A stretch of 64,000 nt of DNA. Source: Sphingomonas sp. NFR04. Lineage in GTDB: Bacteria > Pseudomonadota > Alphaproteobacteria > Sphingomonadales > Sphingomonadaceae. The position numbers and the translations under genes were made by a program. Position 1 is the first letter of the stretch. Each line of letters begins with the position of its first letter. Shown here one piece after another: positions 37,709-47,748 of the stretch. The stretch spans positions 62,001 through 126,000 of the forward strand of contig NZ_FORV01000001.1 of the NCBI RefSeq assembly GCF_900114095.1. The letters run 5' to 3'. The notes under the pieces are model-generated. The model ran no database searches and was not told the origin of the DNA. It saw only the letters and a list, made by a program, of their open reading frames with translations.

Positions 37709-38917
37709 ATGACCATGCTATCCGCGATCGAACGGACGGCGATCGAGCGCGCGCAAGCCGCGCCGATGCTGGAGAGGACCTTGGAGTGGGCGGCGATCAA
37801 CAGCGGCACCCGCAACCTGGCGGGGCTGTCCGCCATGGCGGCGACGCTGGCGGACGCCTTTTCTGTGCTGCCCGGTGCGCTTGCGCTGGTTGAGCCGGAG
37901 CCGGTGGAGACGGTGACCCCGGGCGGCGTCGTCGAGCCGCTGGTCCATGGCCGCCACCTGTTTCTGAAGGTGCGCCCCGAGGCGCCGGTACAGCTGCTGC
38001 TCACCGGCCATATGGACACGGTGTTCGCCGCCGACCACCCCTTCCAGCAGGCGCAGTGGTTGGAGGACGGCCGCCTCAACGCCCCCGGAGCCGCAGACAT
38101 GAAGGGCGGCCTGTCGCTGATGCTCGCCGCACTCGAAGCTGCCGAGGCGAGCCCGCTGGCGGAGCGCTTCGGGTACACGGTGCTGATCAATTCGGACGAG
38201 GAGACGGGATCGCTCTCCTCGCGGGGGCTGATCGCCCGCGTTGCCCAGGGCAAGGCCGCAGCCCTCACCTATGAGCCGGCGCTGCCCGACGGAACGCTCG
38301 CGGGCGCCCGAGGTGGGACAGGCAATTTCTCGCTCGTCGTCCATGGCCGCAGCGCCCATGCCGGGCGCAACCCCGAAGAAGGCCGCAATGCGCTCGTCGC
38401 CGCGGCGGCGCTGGCGGTGATGCTGGCGGACGCGAAAGCACCCGGGCTATCGGTGAATCCCGCGCGGATCGATGGCGGCGGCCCGAACAATGTCGTGCCC
38501 GACCTCGCTATCCTGCGCGTGAATTTCCGCCCCAGCGACGCGACCGCAACCGCCCGCGCCCAGGCCGCGCTCGACGCGGCGATCGCGCAGGTCTCGGCCG
38601 CGCACGAGGTGCGCATCGAACTGCACGGCAGCTTCAACCGTCCGCCCAAGCCGATCGACCCCGCCGCCGCCCGCCTGTTCGATCTTGTCCGCGATGCCGG
38701 CGCCGATATGGGCATCCCGATCGCCTGGAAGGCGACAGGCGGCGTGTGCGATGGCAACAACATCGCCGCCTGCGGGGTGCCGGTGGTCGACACCATGGGC
38801 GCCCGCGGCGGCGCCATCCATTCCACGGAGGAATTTCTGATCTGCGAAAGCCTGCCCGAGCGCGCCGCGCTCTCGGTCCTCACCCTCCTCCGTCTCGCCG
38901 AGCGGGGCCGGCCATGA
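37709..38917 (+). CDS. M20-family metallohydrolase in the arginine succinyltransferase operon
   Basis: A 402-residue di-zinc amidohydrolase of the carboxypeptidase G2/acetylornithine deacetylase group. Metal and catalytic motifs are LTGHMDTVFAADHPF, GAADMKGGLS and LINSDEETGSLSS, followed by the dimerisation domain with FSLVVHGRSAHAG. It overlaps astA by ATGA and so belongs to the succinylarginine pathway operon. It may supply a deacylase step there, such as desuccinylation, but this is inferred from position. Confidence 0.87.
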   Translation: MTMLSAIERTAIERAQAAPMLERTLEWAAINSGTRNLAGLSAMAATLADAFSVLPGALALVEPEPVETVTPGGVVEPLVHGRHLFLKVRPEAPVQLLLTGHMDTVFAADHPFQQAQWLEDGRLNAPGAADMKGGLSLMLAALEAAEASPLAERFGYTVLINSDEETGSLSSRGLIARVAQGKAAALTYEPALPDGTLAGARGGTGNFSLVVHGRSAHAGRNPEEGRNALVAAAALAVMLADAKAPGLSVNPARIDGGGPNNVVPDLAILRVNFRPSDATATARAQAALDAAIAQVSAAHEVRIELHGSFNRPPKPIDPAAARLFDLVRDAGADMGIPIAWKATGGVCDGNNIAACGVPVVDTMGARGGAIHSTEEFLICESLPERAALSVLTLLRLAERGRP

Positions 38918-39930
38918 GCAGCTTCCGCATCCGCGCCGCCCGCGACGAGGATCTTCAGCATCTGTATGAAATGGCAAAGCTAACCGGCGGCGGTTTCACC
39001 AATTTGCCGCCCGACAAGCCCGCCCTGCGCGCCAAGCTTGACCGCAGCCATGCGGCCTTTGCGCGCGGCGAGGATGCGGAGGTCTCCGACGACCTGTTCG
39101 TGCTGATTCTCGAAAATGTAGAGACCGGGGAGGTGCGCGGCACCTGCCAGATCTTCACCCGGGTCGGCGACAAATGGCCGTTCTACAGCTATCGCATCGG
39201 CACGGTTACCAAGCATAGTCAGGAGCTTAAGCGCACTTTCCGCGCCGAGATCTTAAGTCTGGTAAACGATCTGGAAGGGTGCAGCGAAGTCGGCGGCCTG
39301 TTCCTCCACCCGGGCGAGCGCGCCGGCGGGCTGGGGCTGTTGCTCGCACGCTCGCGCTACCTGTTCATCGCCCAGCACCGCGCGCGCTTCGCCGACCGCA
39401 TCCTCGCCGAACTGCGCGGCGTGATTGACGAGGCCGGTGGCTCGCCCTTCTGGGACGGCGTCGCCGGACGCTTCTTCGGGATGAATTTCCAGCAGGCGGA
39501 CGAGTTCAACGCCACCCATGGCAACCAATTCATCGCCGACCTGATGCCCAAGCACCCGGTCTACACCGCAATGCTCCCCGAGAATGCACGCGCGGTGATC
39601 GGCTTGCCCCACCCCTCCGGCCGTGCCGCGATGCGGATGCTGGAAAATGAAGGCTTTGCGTTCGAAAGCTATATCGACATCTTCGATGGCGGTCCGACCA
39701 TGACCGCGCGCACCGACCAGGTGAAGACGGTGCGCGAGACGCAGCGCGCGACCATCACCGCAGTCGCCGGCGGCGGCGAGCCGTCGCTAGTCGCCTCGGG
39801 GAACCTGTCCGAGTTCCAGTCGGCGCTCGCGCAGATCACCCCGTCGGAAGGCGGGATCGTGCTGGATCCGGTCTCGGCCGAGGCGCTGCGGCTGTCGGTG
39901 GGCGACAGCGTGCTGTGGGTAGCCCGCTGA
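38914..39930 (+). CDS. astA: Arginine N-succinyltransferase
   Basis: First enzyme of the ammonia-producing AST arginine degradation pathway, transferring succinyl from succinyl-CoA. A 338-residue protein with N-terminal FRIRAARDEDLQHLYEMAKL, GGFTNLPPDK, SEVGGLFLHPGERAGGLG, FWDGVAGRFFGMNFQQADE and FIADLMPKHPVYTAML, all matching AstA. It is coupled upstream to the M20 gene (ATGA) and downstream to astB (TGATG). Confidence 0.96.
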   Translation: MSSFRIRAARDEDLQHLYEMAKLTGGGFTNLPPDKPALRAKLDRSHAAFARGEDAEVSDDLFVLILENVETGEVRGTCQIFTRVGDKWPFYSYRIGTVTKHSQELKRTFRAEILSLVNDLEGCSEVGGLFLHPGERAGGLGLLLARSRYLFIAQHRARFADRILAELRGVIDEAGGSPFWDGVAGRFFGMNFQQADEFNATHGNQFIADLMPKHPVYTAMLPENARAVIGLPHPSGRAAMRMLENEGFAFESYIDIFDGGPTMTARTDQVKTVRETQRATITAVAGGGEPSLVASGNLSEFQSALAQITPSEGGIVLDPVSAEALRLSVGDSVLWVAR

Positions 39931-41189
39931 TGCTGATGGAGATCAATTTCGACGGGATCGTCGGGCCCAGCCACAATTATGCCGGCCTCAGCCCCGGCAA
40001 CCTGGCCGCGACGCGCAACCGTGGCGCCGTGGCGCACCCGCGCGCGGCGGCGCTGCAGGGCATCGCCAAGATGCGCGCCAATCTCGCGTTCGGGCTGCAC
40101 CAGGGCATTTTGCTCCCGCATGCTCGCCCCGACCATCGCTGGCTGGCCCAGCTCGGGCTCCGCTACGAGCAGGCGCCGCCGCACAGCCAGGCGCAGGCGC
40201 TCTCCGCCTCGCCGATGTGGGCAGCCAATGCCGCCACCGTCTCGCCCGCGCCTGATACCGCCGACGGCCGCTGCCATCTGAGCGTCGCCAATCTGGTGAC
40301 GATGCCCCATCGCAGCCACGAATGGCCCGAGACGCTGGCGCAGCTCCGCCTCGCCTTTGCTGATCCTGCCTTTGCCGTGCACGGACCGGTGCCGGCACCC
40401 TTTGGCGACGAAGGCGCGGCCAACCATATGCGCCTCGCACCTGCGCACGACGCGCCGGGCGTGGAGGTGTTCGTCTATGGCATCGCTGGGGGCCCCTTCC
40501 CCGCCCGCCAGCATCCCGATGCAAGCGCTGCGGTCACGCGGCGGCACCTGCTCGATCCGGAACGCACCCTGTTCGTCCAGCAATCGGAAGAAGCGATCGC
40601 CGCCGGTGCCTTCCATAACGATGTCGTCGCGGTGGCGAACGGCAGGGTGCTGTTCGCGCACGAACAGGCTTTTGCCGACAAGGAGCGCTTCTATGAGCGC
40701 CTCCGCACAGCAATGCCCGAGGTCGAGATCGTCGAAGTGCCCGCCGACCAGGTGAGCCTCGCCGACACCATCGCCTCCTATCTGTTCAACGCCCAGCTGG
40801 TCACCGCGCCCGGCGGCGACACCGTGCTGATCGTACCCACCGAGGCCCGCGACACCCCGGCCGTGTGGAACTGGCTGGAGGCGCACGTCGCCGGCAACGG
40901 CCCGATCCGGCGGGTCGAGGTGGTCGATGTGCGCGAATCCATGGCCAATGGCGGCGGCCCTGCGTGCCTGCGGCTGCGCGTCGTCGCCGATCCGGCAACT
41001 GTCGACCCGCGCTTCCTCGTCGATGCCGCCAAGCTCGACCGCATCGCTGCGGTCATCGATGCGCATTGGCCCGTGGCGATTGACCCGAGCGCCATTGCCG
41101 ACCCGGCGCTGGTCGCCCGCATCGAAGCCGCCCGCGCGGCACTGCTCGATGTGCTCGACCTTGTCGGGTTAATTGACACTTTACCATGA
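39930..41189 (+). CDS. astB: N-succinylarginine dihydrolase
   Basis: Second AST-pathway enzyme, releasing ammonia from succinylarginine; 419 residues of the amidinotransferase-fold family. The N-terminal EINFDGIVGPSHNYAGLSPG is diagnostic. FGDEGAANHMRL and FHNDVVAVANG carry active-site residues, and the catalytic cysteine is C346 in NGGGPACLRLRV. The ATG overlaps the astA stop. astC, astD and astE are not in the window. Confidence 0.96.
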   Translation: MLMEINFDGIVGPSHNYAGLSPGNLAATRNRGAVAHPRAAALQGIAKMRANLAFGLHQGILLPHARPDHRWLAQLGLRYEQAPPHSQAQALSASPMWAANAATVSPAPDTADGRCHLSVANLVTMPHRSHEWPETLAQLRLAFADPAFAVHGPVPAPFGDEGAANHMRLAPAHDAPGVEVFVYGIAGGPFPARQHPDASAAVTRRHLLDPERTLFVQQSEEAIAAGAFHNDVVAVANGRVLFAHEQAFADKERFYERLRTAMPEVEIVEVPADQVSLADTIASYLFNAQLVTAPGGDTVLIVPTEARDTPAVWNWLEAHVAGNGPIRRVEVVDVRESMANGGGPACLRLRVVADPATVDPRFLVDAAKLDRIAAVIDAHWPVAIDPSAIADPALVARIEAARAALLDVLDLVGLIDTLP

Positions 41190-41248
41190 TCACCGTCTGA
41201 GAACCGACGCTTTTCGGCGCTTGGCACGCGGCTTGCTGCGTGGCGGCC

Positions 41249-41461
41249 ATGCTGTACCGCATCGGCCGCCTCTTCGTGATCAAGTCGAAGTTCGAAGCCT
41301 TCCTGGTGATCTTCGGGCTCGCCAACGGCGCCGTGGAACGCGGCTTCCATTATATGAGCCTGTATCCGGGCCTGGGCGGCAAGCTGCTGTTCGCGGTGTG
41401 CCCGATCGCGGTGTTCATGGCCGGCGGCAAGATCCTCGACAGCCTCGAAGTGCGCGCCTGA
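41249..41461 (+). CDS. Small membrane protein, function unknown
   Basis: A 70-residue protein with one or two hydrophobic segments (FEAFLVIFGLANGAVERG and KLLFAVCPIAVFMAGGKIL) separated by a short polar turn. This conserved-looking small ORF is typical of sphingomonads. ATG 41249 is used; a GTG 9 bp upstream is possible. No function can be assigned. It converges on the tRNA-Arg gene. Confidence 0.68.
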   Translation: MLYRIGRLFVIKSKFEAFLVIFGLANGAVERGFHYMSLYPGLGGKLLFAVCPIAVFMAGGKILDSLEVRA

Positions 41462-41465
41462 GCCC

Positions 41466-41505
41466 AGAAACACAAACCCCCGCCGAGCAGATGCTCTGGC
41501 GGGGG
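41466..41505 (-). terminator. Intrinsic terminator of tRNA-Arg
   Basis: Reading the minus strand, an 8-bp stem CCCCCGCC / GGCGGGGG (41477-41505), with extra pairing in its loop, is followed by a T-rich stretch (TTTGTGTTT). It lies 3 bp past the tRNA CCA end. Confidence 0.88.
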
Positions 41506-41507
41506 AG

Positions 41508-41584
41508 TGGCGCGCCCGGAACGATTCGAACGTCCGACCCTCAGATTCGTAGTCTGATGCTCTATCCAGCTGAGCTACGGGCGC
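41508..41584 (-). tRNA. tRNA-Arg (anticodon ACG)
   Basis: A 77-base cloverleaf on the minus strand. The acceptor stem pairs GCGCCCG with CGGGCGC. The D-arm begins TAGCTCAGCTGGATAGAGCA. The anticodon loop CTACGAA gives ACG (read as ICG, arginine CGN). The T-arm has GTTCGAATC, and the 3' CCA is encoded in the DNA (41508-41510). A terminator follows directly. Confidence 0.97.
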
Positions 41585-41667
41585 CTGGTGGAGGCGAGCG
41601 TTTATCGGCGGATGTCAGGGAGCGCAACCCCGTTGCGCCAAGTTTTCCACAAGCATATGGCAAGCCC

Positions 41668-42165
41668 ATGCGATCGCTCCCCCTTCTCGCCGTCGGCGCC
41701 GCGCTGCTCACCGGCTGCGCCCAGCCCACCACGCGCTATCCCTCGCTGCTGCCGCGCGCGAACGAAGGGCTGAATTTTACGGAGCCGGAGCGCCCCATCC
41801 CGCAGGCGACTCCCGATGCGGCACTCGACGCGCGAATCGCCGCGCTCACTGCCGCAATCGAGTCGGCCGACCGCGATTTCCAGACAGCGGCGAAGGATGC
41901 CGAGGCGAAGGTCACCCGCGCCCACGGACAGGCGGCGGGTACGAGCCCATGGCTCGACGCGCAGACCGCGCTGAGCGTGCTCGACGGGCTGCGCTCGCGC
42001 ACCGCGGTGACGCTTGCCGATATGGACCAGCTGCGCATCGAGCGCGCCCAGAGCGGCCAGCCCGATTATCCGGCGCTCCAGACCGCCATGGATCGCGGCG
42101 CCGCCATCGTCGCTGCGCAGGAAAGCCGCGCGCGGGCGCTGGAGGCGGCGATCGCCCCCGGCTGA
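41668..42165 (+). CDS. Hypothetical lipoprotein
   Basis: A 165-residue predicted lipoprotein: signal MRSLPLLAVGAALLTGC with lipobox LLTGC (C17). The mature chain begins QPTTRYPSLLPRANEG and is then a long alpha-helical, alanine/aspartate/arginine-rich region (about 60-160) with heptad-like spacing, likely a coiled coil. I do not recognise a named family. The reading frame continues upstream only through the tRNA region. It ends 5 bp from the convergent TPR gene. Confidence 0.75.
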   Translation: MRSLPLLAVGAALLTGCAQPTTRYPSLLPRANEGLNFTEPERPIPQATPDAALDARIAALTAAIESADRDFQTAAKDAEAKVTRAHGQAAGTSPWLDAQTALSVLDGLRSRTAVTLADMDQLRIERAQSGQPDYPALQTAMDRGAAIVAAQESRARALEAAIAPG

Positions 42166-42170
42166 ACCCG

Positions 42171-42674
42171 TTAGGGCTTGGCCGCGTCCTTGGCGGCGTT
42201 GTCGTTGGCGGCAACGGGCGTCGGGGTCGGCGGCGGGCCCTTGGCGATCGTCGCATCGGCGCAGCCCGTCTTGCAGATCGTCTTGATCTTGGCGAGATTG
42301 TCCTTGGCGCGGGTCATCGCACCCTTGGCGACCATCGCCTCGCCCTGGCCGCGCAGCGCGGTCACGTCGTTGGGATCGAGCTTGAGCGCCTCGCCATAGA
42401 AGCGGATCGCCTTGCCGGGCAGGTTCTGCGTCCGCGCGATGTCGGCGAGCAGCACGAACGCCTCGCGGTTGCGCGGATCGACCGCCAGCGCGCTTTCGAG
42501 CAGATCATTGGCACCGCCGAGGTTGCCCGCGCCTTGCGCACTGCGCGCCTGGCGCACCAGCTCGACCGAGCGGGGTTCGAGCTGGCTGTCGGGCCGCTGC
42601 GCGCTCAGGCTGGTCGAAACCGTCAGCACCAGCAGCGCCGCCGCTACCGAGATCGTCGTGAACCGCATCAACAT
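42171..42674 (-). CDS. Secreted TPR-repeat protein
   Basis: A 167-residue protein with an export signal (RFTTISVAAALLVLTVSTSLSAQ) and two or three TPR units: GNLGGANDLLESALAVDPRN, NLPGKAIRFYGEALKLDPND and a shorter third. A CKTGC pair follows, then a proline/alanine tail. It probably works as a periplasmic adaptor. Two ATGs (42674, 42668) each have a GGAG ribosome site; the upstream one is used. It lies 23 bp downstream of rsmB. Confidence 0.83.
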   Translation of the reverse strand: MLMRFTTISVAAALLVLTVSTSLSAQRPDSQLEPRSVELVRQARSAQGAGNLGGANDLLESALAVDPRNREAFVLLADIARTQNLPGKAIRFYGEALKLDPNDVTALRGQGEAMVAKGAMTRAKDNLAKIKTICKTGCADATIAKGPPPTPTPVAANDNAAKDAAKP

Positions 42675-42697
42675 CTCCGAAACTCCATGGCGATGGG

Positions 42698-43885
42698 CTA
42701 GCATTGCCGCACCAGCTTCGCGACAAAAAACCCGTCGGTCGTGTCGTGCAGCGGCGTGAGCCGCAGCCCCTCGCCGCGCGGACTCCCTGCCGTCGCGTCG
42801 AGCCGCACGGGCACCCAGCCCGGTTGCGCCGCGACGAACCGCTCGACCTGCCCCGCACCCTCGGCATCGAGCAGCGAGCAGACGATGTGCACCAGCGCAC
42901 CGCCCGGCCGCACCAGCCGCGCGGCCACATCGAGCAGATGCGCCTGGGTATCGACATAGCGATCGAGCTGCGCCGGGGTCAGCCGCCAGCGCGCCTCCGG
43001 GTTGCGCCGCCAGGTGCCGGTGCCCGAACAGGGCGCGTCCACAACCACGAGATCCGCCTGCTCCCGCCAATCCGCCAGCGCTTCGGCTTCGCGACCGGGG
43101 TTGAGCAGCAGCGTCTCGGCGATGGTCACGCCGGCGCGCTCGGCCCGCGGCATCAGCTTGGAAAGGCGCGGCCGGTCGACGTCGCAGGCTAAAATCTTGC
43201 CCTGGTTCGCCATCGCCGCCGCCAGCGCCAGCGTCTTGCCGCCGCCGCCCGCGCAGAGATCGATCACCGTCATCCCCGGCGCCGCACCCGCCAGCGCGCT
43301 GACCAGCTGGCTGCCGGCATCCTGCACCTCAAAGGCGCCCTCGGCATAGGCTTCGCTGCGATCGACCGGCGTGTCCTCGGGCAGCCGCAGCGCATCGGGC
43401 GCGAAGGCGAGGCGCTCGGCGCCGTCGAACAGCGCTGCCACGGTTTCGGGTGTCGTCTTCAGGCGGTTGACCCGCAGGTCCAGCGGGGCGCGATCGAGCA
43501 AGGCTGCGCGCTCGTCCGCATCGAGCCCCGAAGCCTCGAACGCCGCTTCGAGCCAGGCCGGCGCGATGCCCTGCCCCGCCACCGGCTCGCCCTCGGCGAT
43601 CGCAGCGGGGCCGTAGCGCGAGCCGTCGAACAGCGCCGCCAGTGCCGGCTGCGTCTGGGCGAGCGCCAGCATCGCCGCGCGGCCGGACACCGGCACCTCG
43701 CCGCAGCGCCGGATCGCATCATAGACTAGCGCGCGGACCGCCCTCCGGTCTTTCGAGCCCGCGAAGCGCCGCTCGGCAAACCAGCGCGCCAGGATTATGT
43801 CGGCCGCGGCACCGCGGTTGCGCGCAGCCGCGATCACCTGATCGAGCAGCTCGATCGCCATTTGCACACGTGCGGCAGGAGTCAT
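42698..43885 (-). CDS. rsmB: RsmB-family 16S rRNA (cytosine-C5) methyltransferase
   Basis: SAM-dependent m5C methyltransferase acting on 16S rRNA (C967 in E. coli numbering); 395 residues. An N-terminal NusB-like helical domain is followed by the Rossmann domain with VIDLCAGGGGKTLALAA. Both family cysteines are present, in VVVDAPCSGTGTWRRNPE and in LVHIVCSLLDAEG. DRYVDTQAHLLDVAA and the C-terminal TTDGFFVAKLVRQC are typical. ATG 43885 (MTPAARVQMA) is chosen over one 36 bp upstream. Confidence 0.94.
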   Translation of the reverse strand: MTPAARVQMAIELLDQVIAAARNRGAAADIILARWFAERRFAGSKDRRAVRALVYDAIRRCGEVPVSGRAAMLALAQTQPALAALFDGSRYGPAAIAEGEPVAGQGIAPAWLEAAFEASGLDADERAALLDRAPLDLRVNRLKTTPETVAALFDGAERLAFAPDALRLPEDTPVDRSEAYAEGAFEVQDAGSQLVSALAGAAPGMTVIDLCAGGGGKTLALAAAMANQGKILACDVDRPRLSKLMPRAERAGVTIAETLLLNPGREAEALADWREQADLVVVDAPCSGTGTWRRNPEARWRLTPAQLDRYVDTQAHLLDVAARLVRPGGALVHIVCSLLDAEGAGQVERFVAAQPGWVPVRLDATAGSPRGEGLRLTPLHDTTDGFFVAKLVRQC

Positions 43886-44019
43886 GGCGGCAGCGCTAGG
43901 CCGAACGCCCGCGGAATGCAAAGCGCCCGCCCCTCATGGCGGATAGCCAGCGAGCGCAATCCTTTGTACACCCCGGGTTTCGCATGGGGTGCGATTTGGG
44001 GATCGTGGGGAAGAGTTCG

Positions 44020-45759
44020 GTGCGTGGCGTGGCGATTCGGGCTCTGCTTCGTGGCTGGCGGGTGCTGCTGCTGGGCTGCTTGCTCGTGCCGGCGGCGGCT
44101 TATGCGGTGCCGATCCCGCTCGACTCGCGCATGTGTACCGCCGCGTCGCCTATGGACGGGCCGAGCGCGGCGCTGTCTGCGATCCGCTTCCGCTGCGGGG
44201 AAAAGCCCGCCGGCTACCAGCCGGCGCGGCTATGGCTGCAGCTGGATCCGCAGCGCTATGACATCCGCGGCGAGGCCGCGACGCTGCTTGTTCACCAGAC
44301 GCGGTTCGATCGGCTCGCCGTCGCCTTTCGCTACGCCGATGGCAGCATCGAGTGGCAAGAGGTTCGCGCCGGTAACTTCGGCGACCATTGGCGCCCCGGC
44401 GCCCAGATCGCCTTCACGCCGCGCGACCTGAAGACCCCGTTGCGCTCGATCACGATGCGGATCGACCGGCTGGCGAGTGCCCAGCTGTTGCGGCTGCGGT
44501 TGGTGCACACAGGCGAAGCGGGCATCGAAACCGCCGTCCTCGGCGCCCTGATCGGAGCCGCACTTACGCTGCTGCTGACGGGCGCGGTGTACAACCTGTC
44601 GCTCGCCTTCGGAACGCGCCGTGCCTATCTGGGCTGGCAGGGCGCCTGGGCCGCAACGGTTTGCGTATGGGGCGCGATCTGGTCGCAATTCGGCTTGTTG
44701 CTCGCGCCGGGCCTGGCGGGGACGCTGGCGGCGCAGACCTGCACCGCGCTGTCCGCCCTCTCCATCCTGCTCGCCACGCTAAGCGCAACGAGCGCGCTGG
44801 AGAAGGAGCGGATCCCGAGTGTGCTGCGCGCTACCGCACTCGCCCTCGGCATCGCCGTCGCGGTGATCGGCATCCCGGCGACGCTGGCGCGCGGCCCGCT
44901 GATCGAGAGCATCGCGCCGCCCCTCGCCGCTGCGGTGCTGGGCAATCTGGTGGCGGTGCTGGCATGCCTGATCGTCGGCGCCCGCCGCGGCAGCGCGGAG
45001 GCGCGCGACCTGCTTGCGGCCTGGTCGGTGCCGATGGCAGCGCTGGCGCTCACGCAAGTGATCGATATCGGCACCTTCTTCTGGGGCGGCGGCGCGCAGA
45101 TCCTGGTGCTGTTCGCCTCGGCCTGGCAGACGCTGTGGCTATCGTTCGCCGCGAGCCGCCGGCTCGCCCGCATGCGCACCGAGCGCGACCTTGCCCGCGC
45201 CGCCGAGGCGCGCGCCAGCCGGCTCGCCGAGCATGATCCGCTGACGGCGATCCGCAACCGCCGGGGTTTTTTCGATGCGGCCGAAGCGCTGATCGCCACC
45301 GCGGCGCGCAGCCAGGCCACCGTGGCATTGCTGCTGGTCGACATCGACCGTTTCAAGGCGATCAACGACGAGCATGGCCATGACGCCGGGGATATCGTGC
45401 TGTGCACGATCGCCGCACGGCTGGCGCAATGGGAGAGCCCGCTGTGCACCGTCGCCCGGCTGGGCGGCGAGGAGTTCGCGCTGTTGACCATATCCGGGGT
45501 CCCGCCCGTGCTCGACTTTGCCGAGCTGGTGCGCGAGGAAATTGCCGCCTGCGATCATCGCGCCGCGATCGGCGACCAGCGGGTTACGATCAGCATCGGG
45601 GTGGCCGAAGGACGCAACCGCGTCGACCTCGCCAAGCTGTATCGCGAAGCAGACCGCGCGCTCTATGCAGCGAAGGGCGGCGGCCGCAACCAGGTCCGCC
45701 ATGCCGAAACGGTGCCGCCGCCGGTCGCGAGCGCGCAAAGGCCCGCCGCGACCGGCTAG
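44020..45759 (+). CDS. 7TM-DISM-like sensor diguanylate cyclase
   Basis: Inner-membrane protein that likely makes cyclic di-GMP. It has a signal-like N-terminus (ALLRGWRVLLLGCLLVPAAAYA), a periplasmic beta-rich sensor (about 30-165), roughly seven membrane segments (165-390), a short coiled coil, and a GGDEF domain starting AEHDPLTAIRNRRGFF with the active motif RLGGEEFALL. No RxxD inhibitory site is seen before GGEEF. The GTG at 44020 has a GGAAGAG ribosome site; ATGs at 43936 and 43984 are alternatives. Confidence 0.9.
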   Translation: MRGVAIRALLRGWRVLLLGCLLVPAAAYAVPIPLDSRMCTAASPMDGPSAALSAIRFRCGEKPAGYQPARLWLQLDPQRYDIRGEAATLLVHQTRFDRLAVAFRYADGSIEWQEVRAGNFGDHWRPGAQIAFTPRDLKTPLRSITMRIDRLASAQLLRLRLVHTGEAGIETAVLGALIGAALTLLLTGAVYNLSLAFGTRRAYLGWQGAWAATVCVWGAIWSQFGLLLAPGLAGTLAAQTCTALSALSILLATLSATSALEKERIPSVLRATALALGIAVAVIGIPATLARGPLIESIAPPLAAAVLGNLVAVLACLIVGARRGSAEARDLLAAWSVPMAALALTQVIDIGTFFWGGGAQILVLFASAWQTLWLSFAASRRLARMRTERDLARAAEARASRLAEHDPLTAIRNRRGFFDAAEALIATAARSQATVALLLVDIDRFKAINDEHGHDAGDIVLCTIAARLAQWESPLCTVARLGGEEFALLTISGVPPVLDFAELVREEIAACDHRAAIGDQRVTISIGVAEGRNRVDLAKLYREADRALYAAKGGGRNQVRHAETVPPPVASAQRPAATG

Positions 45760-45764
45760 CGCGC

Positions 45765-47300
<1,536 letters not shown>

Positions 47301-47699
47301 TCAGGCGTCGACGCGAGGCTGTTCCGGGTAGAGCAGCGCGCGTTCCACCTCCACCTGCCGGCGGATCACCGCGGCCAGCTTGCGCGAGGCCGCGACATAG
47401 GCCGGCCACTCCGCGACGGCACGCGCCGTGGGCCAGGCGATGGTATGGTCGGTGTAGAACATCCGCATTTCGAAATTGCCGGCGCGCAACGACTGCACCG
47501 CCTCTGCGCGGGCACCACCTTCCGCCATTGCGCCATTGAACAGCAGGTCCATCGCCCGGCGGCGGGCCGCGACGGCCCGCGCGGTCTGGTAGCGGATGCG
47601 GGAAAGCTCGGCGACATCGCAGCAGGGCAAGGCGAGCAGCGCTTCGATCGCCCCGATCGCCTGGAGCAGCGTGCTGTCGAGCTCGTGCAGATTGCCCAT
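47301..47699 (-). CDS. Hypothetical protein
   Basis: A 132-residue protein that I do not recognise. It starts MGNLHELDSTLLQAIGAIEA and appears all alpha-helical with amphipathic helices. An LPCCDVAEL segment carries adjacent cysteines, followed by an arginine-rich helix (RYQTARAVAARRRAMDLLF). No signal peptide or membrane span is visible. ATG 47699 is chosen over an upstream start. It lies 49 bp downstream of the CitE-like gene, possibly in the same transcript. Confidence 0.62.
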   Translation of the reverse strand: MGNLHELDSTLLQAIGAIEALLALPCCDVAELSRIRYQTARAVAARRRAMDLLFNGAMAEGGARAEAVQSLRAGNFEMRMFYTDHTIAWPTARAVAEWPAYVAASRKLAAVIRRQVEVERALLYPEQPRVDA

Positions 47700-47748
47700 A
47701 CAATAGACATAGAAGAACGGCAGACGGGACGGTCGCGAGCAGGAAGAT

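Noticed and set aside
41190..41248. A short gene or ncRNA between astB and the small membrane protein
   Set aside because: Only 59 bp with no ORF with a ribosome site and no convincing structure.
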